Assembly (NCBI GenBank): GCA_030770425.1
Contig: JASJFT010000323.1
Span: 1 to 37,039 of the forward strand
DNA length: 37,039 nt
From: Darksidea phi
Lineage: Eukaryota > Ascomycota > Dothideomycetes > Pleosporales > Lentitheciaceae
Direction of reading: 5' to 3'
Shown here: positions 23,255 to 33,593 of the stretch, in pieces
How positions within the stretch are numbered: position 1 is the stretch's first letter
Layout of the letters: each line of letters starts with the position of its first letter
Translations under genes and position numbers: made by a program
Notes under the pieces: model-generated
Database searches by the model: none
The model's input: the letters and a program-made list of their open reading frames with translations, nothing else
What the model was told of the DNA's origin: nothing

Positions 23255-26200
23255 TATAGTCCTATTAGAAGGTAAAACTTACTTCTCTTATATTTCTATT
23301 TATAGTAAAGCGAGACTATAGAAGGGTACTCTAAGTTTAGAAGTAGTTATTATAGGCTTTAAATATTATACTATCTATTTTAGTAAATTATAAAAAAGAG
23401 ATACCTTAAGCTTAGGGGTAATTACTATAAGTTCTAGATTATATACTACTCGTTTTAGTAGATTATAGAAGAAAGATACTCTAAATCTAGAAGTAATTTC
23501 TATAAGCTCTAAGCTATATACTACCTATTTTTAGTAGACTATAAAAGAAAGGTACTCTAAGCCTAGGGGTAATTATCTTAAGCTCTAGGTATTATACTAC
23601 CCGTTTCGATAGGTTATAAAGGGTAGGAGCCTATACTTAATACCGACGATTTTTTTAGATTTCTATCTTAACTAGTACCTCGTCTTCTAACTAGAGGCTA
23701 AGGAACTTATCTTATAATATAGCTTTTAGCTATTAGACTAGCTATTTAAATAGACCTAGCTTATTAGAGTACTTATTATAAAACTCTTTTACTTTTTAGA
23801 CTATATTTATAAAATTACTTATTAGATAATAGATTAGGTCTAGATTATAGCCTATCTATTTTATTTAATAATAGAGCTTACTATAAACGATCTAACTATT
23901 AAGAATATAGACTATTAGCTACTTAAGATATCTATTTACTTTTATAACTAGTTCTTTAAAGAGTACTTAACTAGGTAATAGGTCTTATATAGCTTTATAT
24001 AATCTATCTATATAGAAAATATTATATATCTTTATATAAAAGGGTAACTAGACTATATAAAAGCTATATCTTTAGTTAATAATAAGATAAGGTTCGTATA
24101 TCTATTAGTCTAATTTTAAACTTAGTCTTAAGGTAGTAAATCTTTTAGATATAATATAGACTTAATCTTCTATATTAAAATCTAGGGGGCGGTATTTTTT
24201 ATTAGCTTATTAACTCTAGACTTTCTAAGCTACTATAATATTAGCTTAGATATAATTACGAACCTATTAGACTATATTAACTTAAATTTTTACGAATTCT
24301 TAGGTTATCTACGTAGTTATATCGTCTAGTAATTTAGAGGATTTACGGATATATTCTTATTAGTCCTAGTAGTAATAAGTCTTATAATTAAATTTAATCT
24401 TAAATAGAAAAAATTCTATTATATTATATAGAAGAATTACCTAGGCCTAGTCTATATTAGGTAGGAGATTAGACTAGTTATTCTAATAGAAGTTTATAAA
24501 GAGGTATAATTATTAATCTAACTATTAATTAAAAACTTCTATATTATTATTAGTTTATAAATAGTAGGTTATAGATAATAACTAGCTAATTTTTATAAGT
24601 CTATATAATTCTTTTATAAAGTTTAATATAAACTATAGATCTTAATCTAAAACTATAATATATAGGGGACTAAAGACTCGTTATATATATATATAGTAAA
24701 GAGTAATTATATCTTTAATAGTAGTAGTCTTAAAGTAAAGTAATAAGAAAGTATATTTTAATAATTTATATATTACTATAAATATATTATTATATTTCTT
24801 ATAATTCTTTAAAAAGCTTTTAAAGTCTATAAAAACGTCTTCCTATATCCTTTTAGGTATAAGAAGTAGTTTAAGAAGATTTAAAATCTTATCTTAAGAT
24901 TTATAACTCTATTAGTACTATTTATAGTTTCTTATATAATATTTTATATTCTTATTTATTATACTCTAGTAGTATAGATTTTTTAGAAGTCTAATAGTTT
25001 TCTTTATATCTAGGTAGATAGTAATCTATATAGTATATACTACCTAGATAAGATAGATCTTAAGAAACCCTACTTTAGATACTATTAACTTCTCTTTTTA
25101 AAGGAGAAGTTTAAATAGGATTAAAAATAGATACTTACGTCTTTAATAAGCTAACTTTTACTTTAATTTAAGTATAGTATATATATAATTTTTATAAAGT
25201 ATATAATTAAGAAGTAAGTAAAGATAAGCTTTAGTTTTATACTTAAGATTCTAGGTATTAGTAGTAGCTATTAAGGTAGCTATTATAGTAAAGGTCTATC
25301 TAGAAGAGATAAAAATATAAGTTTTAATAGCTTTATCTTTTTCCTTCTAAGTTTTTAACTTCTTTTATTTTTAAGAGAGGGTATCTATAATAATATTAGT
25401 AGTTCTAGAGTAATAATAAATAGTATAGTAGTAGTCTATAAGCTTCTCGATTTAGTAAGCCTATTATAGAGTTAGTTTATACTTAGTTAAGAAATACTTT
25501 AGTATTTAGTAATTAATAATAATTTAAAAGGGTTTATTTAGTTATAACTCTATAAGTTAAGTCTTTTATTTATTTAATTCTCTTATAATCGTAAGTATCT
25601 TCTTATTATAGATCTCGTAGTTTATTTTTATAAACTTTATTATCTTTATAAAGTAGACTATAGATTATTAGATTTTATTATTTTAGAGCTATATAAAGAT
25701 ATCTACTAGAATATTATTACTTATATTAGTTTTTATATAAGTTCTATAGTAAGACGAGTAATATCTTATAATAATATCTAAATATAATAATATCTTACTT
25801 TTCTTAAATATAGCTCGTTCTTTAGGTTTAAAGGTATAGAATTTTTCTTTTTATAGTAGTTAAGTAAGTAGACGGACTATATAACTATAGTCTTTTAGCT
25901 ACTTATAGTAGTAATTATAAAAGTCTAAATAAACTTATAATTCTTTTAAAGTTATAGATTTCTTCTAATCTTTAATAACTACTATCTTATTAGGGTCTAT
26001 ATAGATTTCTTTAGTACTAATAATAAAATTTAAAAACTTTACCTTAGTAACTATAAACTTACTCTTTTTAATATTAACCTATAGTCTAGCTTTTCTAAAC
26101 TTATTTAGAATTTTATTTATATATTTCTTATACTTAAGAGGGTCTTCTAAATAGATTAAAATATTATCTATATAGGTAGTATAAATCTTATTAATATTAT

Positions 26201-29200
26201 CCTTAAGTACTTAATTAATATAGTACTAAAAGGTTACTAGTCTATTATATAGTCTAAAAGATAAGATATAATATTTATAATTTCTATACTATATTTTAAA
26301 AGTTATAAAATCTTTTATATTAGAATTTAATCTAATATAATAGAAGACTTAGTATATATCTAGCTTAGTAAATACCTTTACTTTAGAAAGTCGTATTAAT
26401 ATTTCTTTAATTAAGAAGATAGTTATAATATTCTTCTTCGTAATTATATTAATTTTCTAGTAGTTAATATAGAATCTTTACCCCCCTTCTAGCTTCTTAA
26501 TAAATAAAATAGGTAAGATAAAGTTAATATTACTAGTTATAATAAAGCTCTTTTTTAGGTACTCTTCTAAGTAAGCTTTTAATAACTTTAGATATTTAAG
26601 AGATATATTATAAAGTAGACTTATACTAAACTTACTTATATTATTTTTAAGAATAATTTTATAGTTAATATTCTCTCTTTTAAAGGATAGCTTATTTAAG
26701 TTAATTTTAGAGAAGTAGTCTAGAATAGCTCCTATATAACCTTTATAAGAAAGCTTTTTTACTATTATATCTTATATATTCTATTCTACTAAGTCTTTTA
26801 ATTATTTATTTCTAATTAATAAGTTAACTTTATATAGACTAGTAGCTTCTAGTATAACTTCTTTCTTATTTATAAGCTTCTATATATTAGAAGGTTTAAG
26901 AAAATATATATCGAATTTATTACTAATAGTCTATCCTAATAGGTCGTTAAGAATAGGTATTACTTTCTTTTTTTTTCTATTATTTTTTTAATAGTCTTAT
27001 TAATTTTTTTTAGATTTAGTATCTTTTAAACTATTATTAGTATTACTATCTACGTTTCTTTATATTTTCTTAGAAGTAGCTTATTAGTTCTCTATTACTT
27101 ATAGTAGAGTTTTAATAAACTTATAGACCTTCTTCTAAAAGATTATAAAAGCTTTAATAGGAATTTTTAAACTAAATATTAGATCCTTTCTAAATAAGTA
27201 GGCCTTCTTCTATACTTTAACTTATTAATTAATTAGATTATTATAACATAAAGTATCGTCTTAATATTCTAGCTCTAGCTTTAGATTCGACTTTCTTATA
27301 GTAGTTAGATTATATTTTATTTACTTTAGAGTATTATCTAACTAGTATAAAGTTTAATTATAATAGTTAATTAAGGACTAGATTTACTTAAAGAATTTTC
27401 TCTTAAGTATTATATTATAATATTTAAGTTTATAAAAGAGAAATTAAATAGATATATTCTTTCTCTAGATTAATAAATTAGTTTAGATAGTTATATTAAC
27501 TAAATAACTATATTTCCTATTAAACCTATTAAGAGGGATTAGTTTCTTTAGTTAATAGAAGATAGACTTTAGTTTTTTCTTTACTATCTTTAAATATTTA
27601 AAGTAGACTAATAGATACGTACTAATATTACTATTTACTAATTCTCTTAACTATATAGTTAGACTATTTATTATAAGTTAAATAGAGAGTATAAATAATT
27701 TCGAATTAATAAGCTACGGTATTTTAATAAGCTATTAATAATTAAGAGGTTTAATTACTCCTATATAGACTACTAGGAAGAAGTCCTCTTTTAGTAGCTT
27801 TTATTTTTTAATATTATAAAAAAGGTATTAGAATTATATTTTAAACTACTCTTCTCTTTATATAGGGAGTCTAAATAAGCTCCTTTCTTAGAATTATTAA
27901 AAAAGGTAGTATTAACTTCTACTTTTATAGTATTTTATATTACTTTATATATAATATAGTTAGAATAGTTTTATTATTTATTTCTTTTTTTATAATTAAA
28001 GTAATAGTCTTATTTTTTATACTTCTTAAAAGAGTAGTTATAAAGCTTAGAGGTATTTTTAAAGTAAATAAGCTTCTTTTCTAACTTATTAGAGAAAGGT
28101 CTATTTATAGTCGACTACTTTTTCTTAAAAATAACTAATTAGTTACTTTAGATAAGCTAGACCTTTTAGTACTAATTATTCTTAAGTAATATTCTATTAG
28201 CTAAAGTTATATATTTATAGAGCTTATTAAAGGTAGAATTACTATTATTAAATAGATTTACTTTATTTTTTAGTTTAAAGTAGAGCTTATCTATAAATTC
28301 TTTATTCTACTAGTAATAAGATAAATAAATCTCTATTATTAAATACTTAAAATTCTTAATAAAGTTACTAACTTTACTAAATATATTTATATATAGTTAG
28401 TAAAATTTAACTTTTATCTTTTTCTTTATATAGGGATTTTTATAGTATTTCTTAATATATTCTAATAGATCTATATTAAATATAAGATTTATTTTTTCTT
28501 TTTTAGAATTTAATTATATCTAAATATAGTCTTTTACTAGACTTACTAGTCGAAATATAATATAGACTTAATAGATCTTAGTTATCTACTAGGGGATTTC
28601 TTATACGTACTAATTTTTATTAATAGTAAGTTTCTATTCTATATTATAGAGCTAGTTCTTTAGCTTAGACTCTCTATTATTCTTAAATAAAGTAGGGTTA
28701 AGATAGAATATAATCTTCTAAAAACTAGAAGTTTATAAAAAGTTACTTTAGTAGTTCCTTATAATATTCTCTTCCTAAATAAGAACCTATATTTTATTAT
28801 CTAAGATAATAGTTACGAACTCTAGTAAGACTAATAGAGATCTTATAGAGTAGATACTAAAATAAAGAATAGAAACTTTTTTTATTTTCTTTATAGTAAA
28901 GGGTAGTATATCTAATTCTAATAGATACTCGTAGTAGTCCTTATTAGGTAGAGGAGTTTATATTAGATTTAAGAATATAATTAATTTAGTAATTAGCTTC
29001 TTTTATAGGAAGCTTATTTAAAAGATTAAGTACTAGACTAAATTCTACTAAAATCTTTCTAAGAGTCTAAGAGTTTAAAGTAGAATATAATAGGTAAAAG
29101 AGATTCTTTAAGAGCTAATATTTAAGTCGTTTAACTATACTATTATAAAAAGAAGTTCTATCTTCTTTATATCTTATTTATTATTAGGGTTATACTATAA

Positions 29201-30290
29201 TAGTAGAGCTTTAAAAGTAGACTTAGAATTATACTAAGAGAGGACTATAAGTCTAGTCTTAGTATAAATAGCTATAGGGGAGGACTACTTAAGATCTTTC
29301 TCTAAACTTTACTACCTACTTATAGTTTTTTAGACTTATTAAAGCTCTTCTTAGAGCTTTTTAATTTATCTTTTATAATTATCTCTTTTCTTAACTAATT
29401 AGTTAAACTTATTAGTTATAGTATTTATAAAGATATTCTTACTAACTATACCTACTCCTATAGTATATATTAGCCTTTTAGCTACGATAAGATAGAGACT
29501 ATTATTTATTAGAATATTAATAATTAGATTAGACCCCTTCTAGATAGCTAGTATATTCTAGACTATATTATAGTCTAGAAGTTCTTTCTATTCTTTTATA
29601 TTTATTAAGTAGGGGATTTAAAGTCTATTTTTTCCTCTAAGTAATTTAACCCTTTTAATATACTTATTAATCTTTTTCTTAAGATTATCTTTACTTATAC
29701 TCTCTTCTTAAGAGAAGAAGATAGTTTTAAGGATCTAGAGGTTAATATATATATCTTTATTAATAAATACCTCTAAGGAGGTTAGTTTATAGATTTTAGT
29801 TAGTCTTTATTAATATACTTTTTTTTTAAGAGAGGGCTTCTAACTTTTAATTCTATTCTAAGTCCTACTCGTAGCTTATATATTTATTATCTAGCTTATA
29901 ACTTATATCTTATCTTTATCTTTCTTCTATAGAGAGATAGAGTAGAAGGGCTATTTATTAAATAGACTAGATCTTAAAGGGCTAGTTTAATTCTTAGTAT
30001 CTACTATCTTATTATTATATTAATTTAACGATCTAGTTAATTATATAAAGATAAGTTAGTTATAGAATTTAAAATATAAGTCTAATCCTATGTAATACTT
30101 TTATAAGTTTCTTCTTTTTAAGAAAGATACTAGGCGCTTTAGTAATATTAGAGCTTAAAGTAGTCGATTTTAAGACTTACTTAAGAAAGTATTATATACT
30201 ACCTACCCTAAGTACTATAGACCTCTAGGAATTTTAGGGGGTTAATATTTAGCTACCGTCTCTAGCTAAAATTTAGAGATCTTAGGATAA
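23255..30290 (-). pseudogene. Family B internal region 2: gag-pol with chromodomain, RIP-inactivated
   Basis: It is colinear with internal region 1 at an offset of about 7.31 kb. Leftward it has gag/protease (about 30,250-26,640), reverse transcriptase (about 26,640-25,870, YxDD region at about 26,180-26,145), RNase H (about 25,790-25,350), integrase (about 25,310-23,960) and chromodomain (about 23,870-23,640). It lacks segment X before its 3' LTR. All frames are interrupted by TAA/TAG, and ATG is almost absent (a single TpG, atgtaat, near 30,090). The two regions share nearly all indels, so they derive from the same element. Confidence 0.8.
23325..23626 (-). repeat. 75-bp tandem repeat, 4 units, in family B region 2
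   Basis: Units start at about 23,325, 23,400, 23,475 and 23,551 (one unit is 76 bp) and match the units at 15,997-16,297. Equal copy number in both regions means the array predates their duplication. Confidence 0.85.
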
Positions 30291-30558
30291 TATAAGACCC
30301 TAGGACTAAGTATAATTAACTAGAAGTTATAATAGCTAAGATAACCTTTTAATTAACTAATAGTAGAATTAGTATATTAAAGCTATTCTAAGATAGCGCT
30401 ATAAGAATATAAGAATAGAGAGTTCTTATACCTAAATAGGGCTTAGCGCGCTAAATAAACTAACTAACTATTAGACTAATCCTCGGGATTATCTAATCTA
30501 CTAACTAAAATAGAAAATAAGTAAAATAACTAGATTACCTAGGAAATAAGTCGTAATA
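30291..30558 (-). repeat. Family B LTR-d (268 bp), right end of the array
   Basis: It starts tataagaccc and ends gtcgtaata on the plus strand, followed by the target duplicate atatt (30559-30563), which matches 14668-14672. It would be the 5' LTR of internal region 2. Confidence 0.85.
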
Positions 30559-30563
30559 ATATT

Positions 30564-31608
30564 AAACTCTTATATAAATTAGAGAAGATAGTTTATATAC
30601 TAATAATATATAAGAGAAGACTAAGGTTCTAGATAAATAGAGAGAGTATAGATATACTTAAAAAGAATAATATTACTATACTAGCTAATAGAGGTAATTA
30701 TAATAAGAGGTAGAATCTTAAAAGTATTAAAAAATAAAGTAGAGAAATTTAAAAGTAGATATATCTTCTTATATTTATACTAAGAGAGACTATTCTATAT
30801 TTAAGTTAATAGTATTTTAGATACTTACTAGTAAAAGTCTAAAATATAGAAATAAAGATATTTAAAGAGATATAGTATATAATAATTTATTATCTTTTAG
30901 ATAAATATCTATAAAAATATAAATAGAATTTCTTTTACTAGAAGAGTTATAGATAAATAAGTAATTTAATATAATTATAAGTTATAATAGATAATAGCTA
31001 GTAATTACTAAATACTACTAGATTATACTATTATAATAAGTAATAAAACTAAATTAAATAAAGTCTAAACTAGTTCTAAAGCCTTTATAAAGATATTATA
31101 AGTAAGTAAAGTAACTATAAAGATTATACTTAGTAAATAGCTCTTATATAAAGATAGTAAGTATTTACTAAATAGAAGTTATTAAAAATTATCTATAAGG
31201 GGAGTAGTAATACTATTACTACTAGTATAAGGATTTATAAGAATATATATAGACTATAAGCTATAATAATAATAAATAAAAGTTATAAAATATATACTAA
31301 TAATAGACTAATACTTAAATTATATATACTTTTTAATTAAACTAACTATATATTATAAGGTTAAGATTAAGAGCTATAAGACTAGAAAGACTATAGAAAC
31401 CTCTTATTAAGGTAGTAGAGTATAATATAAATACTAAATATCTAAAAAGTCTTCTTTATAAAATTATTTTTTTCTTAGAAATAGAATTTTTTAGGAGTAT
31501 AGATACTTAGGTAAACTTTTCTAAAGAAAGTAAGAGGACTAATAGAATATATTATAGTAAATAACTCTTTATAAGAGCCGGGACGGCCTTTAGAAAAGAG
31601 AAAGACTA
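30564..31608. other. Unassigned 3' region of family A copy 2, right part
   Basis: This is the continuation of 13,561-14,667 after removal of the family B array. It is RIPped and no domain was recognised. At 31,592-31,604 a purine tract, agaaaagagaaag, lies a few bases before the 3' LTR and is the expected polypurine tract for plus-strand priming. A short GC-rich patch, agccgggacggcc (about 31,575-31,588), stands out just before it. Confidence 0.45.
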
Positions 31609-31794
31609 TATTATATCTACTTCTATTAGAGGACTTTTAGATTATTATTAGCCCGACTATAATTATATACTAGATCCTATATAGTTTTACGTTCTACTAT
31701 TATATCTTCTTAAGAATTTATCTTATCTCTATCTAAATATAACTCTTTTATTATCTTAGTATTTCTATATCTATCTACCTATACGTATCTTATA
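31609..31794 (+). repeat. 3' LTR of family A copy 2 (186 bp)
   Basis: It starts tattatatctac and ends tatcttata, with tctat (31795-31799) following. Identical in length to 5968-6153 and differing from it by transitions only, as far as compared by eye. Confidence 0.9.
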
Positions 31795-31799
31795 TCTAT

Positions 31800-32225
31800 A
31801 TTACTTAAATTATCTTAAAGATTAAATAATAAAACTATTAAGCTCTAATTAAAACTAGTAATTATAGAATATTTCTATAAAATATAGTTTCTTAGTATTA
31901 ATATAATAAAAATTATTATAGTATACTAGTTCTTTTTTATATTTAATTAATTAATAAGATTAAATAAGAGTATATAGTAAAATATTATATAAAAGAGTTT
32001 ATAAAATAATCTAAGTCTAAGACTTATTATAGTCTAATCTTAATAATAGAAGATTATATTAAATTATAAAATATTCTTTTTTAAGTAATAAATATTCTAA
32101 AACTTTATATACTCTATAATATCGTTTATATAAAATTTTATAAGGATTTTATAATTATTTTAAGTTATAAAGTCTATTATATAGATATATTAGCTACGTA
32201 GAGGGTAGTTAAATTAGTATTAATA
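31800..32225. other. RIPped AT-rich sequence right of family A
   Basis: It has no recognised feature. It was joined to the sequence ending at 5962 before family A copy 2 inserted. It has the same lack of CpA and TpG as the elements, so it is probably part of an older mutated repeat, or RIP has spread into it. Confidence 0.5.
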
Positions 32226-32478
32226 ACTAGCTTGATTTTCTCGGTATACGGGGAATTTTCTAAGGCGCGTACCCGGGTAATCAATAACCCCGTGCGCTAA
32301 CTTACCTGCTAGGGTATATCCAGGCGTGATTACGGGGGCAAATTTACTTCTACTTTCGCCACCGCCCCAACCGGACGGATTTTAATCGTTGTCGTGACCT
32401 TAAAGCATCCAACCTCCATTGATCGCTATACGTAAATCAACTCCCTGAGACAGTTCTCCGGCAGCAAAACCCTAAAGC
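32226..32478. other. AT-to-GC boundary and upstream region of gene 1
   Basis: Base composition changes within a few bases near 32,226-32,240; TpG and CpA reappear (cttgatt, atccagg, tcaataa). The stretch 32,240-32,345 has GC-rich, partly symmetrical pieces (cgcgtacccgggtaatcaat, ccccgtgcgc, gattacggggg) that look like an unmutated fragment of a transposon end, though no matching partner was found. No TATA box is evident before the gene 1 start. Confidence 0.5.
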
Positions 32479-33450
32479 ATGCCCCACCCGGTGCTACCAG
32501 GACGACTCCAATCCGTCTTTTCTATCATCGAGCTTGTTTTCAAAGCGCCGTTCACCGCGCGCGGGCCTCCAGAATTCCTAGACGAAATATTTACGGTCTG
32601 CCTAAAGGAGCTCGAGAAGGAAGAAAACTGGGAATGGACGATGTGGGGCAATGATACTGGAGCTCCGAATAAAGTGTGCATCATGCTAGGTACGTGTGGA
32701 GCCGAGTATTCTGCCGGAGCGACGCTGACATACTGAAATGTCGCAGGATGGAGGCAATCTTCTCCTCAGAGAGATGCAGCTGCACAAGCGGCGATATCGA
32801 AGTTGAAAGCGAATGATATGCCCGATGCCATCGATTCACTATCTCCATATCTTACATCGTTACCCAGCATCCACCATGCACAGAGCCCTGACCGCAATGA
32901 ACCGTTTCCCGGCAAGCTTTTCCCATTCAATGAGCGACACTGCGATATTTTCATCCTTGAAGCCCCTTCAAGTGGCCCGCTTTACGAGTCAATCAATGCC
33001 GAGATGATGGCGCTGAGACGCGACTGCAACTCACTTCTTCCCAACATTCTTTGCGGCAGGGATCAACCTTTTGGGGATATGAGCCATGCGGCGCTGGGTG
33101 TTGATGACTGTGATGAGATGATAGGCCCCAATCTTGGATCTGGTAAATGTACCTTTATGTTCCTTGTCTACTGGACAGACCCCGAGGCGATGGCTCGTTT
33201 CAAGCATCCCGAGCGGGAGAGCATTCAGAAGTATGGGGGGAAACTTGGGGGTGATTGGTGGACGAAAGAAGTTGTGGAGCGTTTTGCAAGACTCGAGAGT
33301 GCAGGTGCATGGGTGAAACAAGGGACCTTTAAAATGAGGGATTTTGAAGCTGGGTGGCCTTTGATTTGGCCGGATGTTGAGATTGTAGCCAAAGATAGGA
33401 CGGTGAGGATTGAAGGTGGAGGAGGCTGTAGAAGCTGCTGTACTATGTAA
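32479..33450 (+). CDS. ABM-like (dimeric alpha/beta-barrel) fungal protein, 304 aa, two exons
   Basis: Exon 1 is 32479-32689, the intron 32690-32746 (57 bp, donor GTACGT, branch-like CTGAC, acceptor CGCAG) and exon 2 32747-33450. The 1 + 2 nt phases join as GGA and give a continuous 304-residue frame. There is no signal peptide or membrane segment, so it is probably cytosolic. Residues about 52-74 (WEWTMWGNDTGAPNKVCIML) and about 213-235 (CTFMFLVYWTDPEAMARFKH) look like the strand-turn pattern of fungal antibiotic-biosynthesis-monooxygenase-type alpha/beta-barrel proteins, perhaps two degenerate repeats. Catalytic residues are not known for this group, so no reaction is proposed. The last four residues, CCTM after CRS, could be a CaaX box. 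It is the first gene after the RIPped island, and it converges on gene 2. The family call is tentative; the exon model is well supported. Confidence 0.7.
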
Positions 33451-33593
33451 CATACGGTGATACTCACGAAGAACAGCCAACGCCATCTTCTAACGAACCA
33501 TCTAAAGAATCAATTCAAGAACTTCTATGCATCCAGCGCTAGTATACATTCTTATCTACTGCCTAGTAATCATTCCTCCTCTCCGCCACTAAA
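33451..33593. other. Convergent intergenic spacer of genes 1 and 2
   Basis: 143 bp separate the TAA of gene 1 from the TGA of gene 2. Their 3' untranslated regions probably overlap here. No clear AATAAA was seen in either direction. Confidence 0.5.

Larger units (their letters stand above)
14673..30558 (-). mobile_element. Family B Ty3/gypsy chromovirus tandem array (15.9 kb)
   Basis: Left to right the order is LTR-a (14673-14940), segment X (14941-15301), LTR-b (15302-15569), segment X (15570-15931), internal region 1 (15932-22986), LTR-c (22987-23254), internal region 2 (23255-30290) and LTR-d (30291-30558). All four LTRs are 268 bp and all parts point leftward. One target duplication, atatt, bounds the whole array (14668-14672 and 30559-30563), so it entered family A copy 2 as one unit or grew in place from one insertion. 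The two internal regions share LTR-c, as expected from recombination between LTRs. Every coding frame is broken by RIP. Confidence 0.85.
5968..31794 (+). mobile_element. Family A Ty3/gypsy chromovirus, copy 2, with nested insertions
   Basis: This rightward LTR retrotransposon is bounded by two 186-bp LTRs (5968-6153 and 31609-31794) and by the same 5-bp target duplication, tctat, at 5963-5967 and 31795-31799. Own sequence includes gag/protease (6154-8827), pol with chromodomain (9427 to about 13,545), a purine tract (31592-31604) and the 3' LTR. It is interrupted by a SINE-like retroposon, a TRIM, a short poly(A) retroposon and the 15.9-kb family B array. LTR differences are transitions (C/T, G/A), as expected of RIP. 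About 2.1 kb between the chromodomain and the 3' LTR (13,561-14,667 and 30,564-31,608) is unassigned, so an additional unseen insertion there cannot be excluded. Confidence 0.85.

Noticed and set aside
1..32225. Mitochondrial or centromeric origin of the AT-rich DNA
   Set aside because: The depletion of CpA/TpG, the chromovirus domains and the normal genes directly adjoining point to a RIPped nuclear transposon island; no mitochondrial genes are present. A pericentromeric position cannot be judged from this window.
33031..33486. Minus-strand frame of 151 codons opposite gene 1 exon 2
   Set aside because: It is a shadow of the spliced plus-strand gene, whose exon joins and protein composition are far more coherent.
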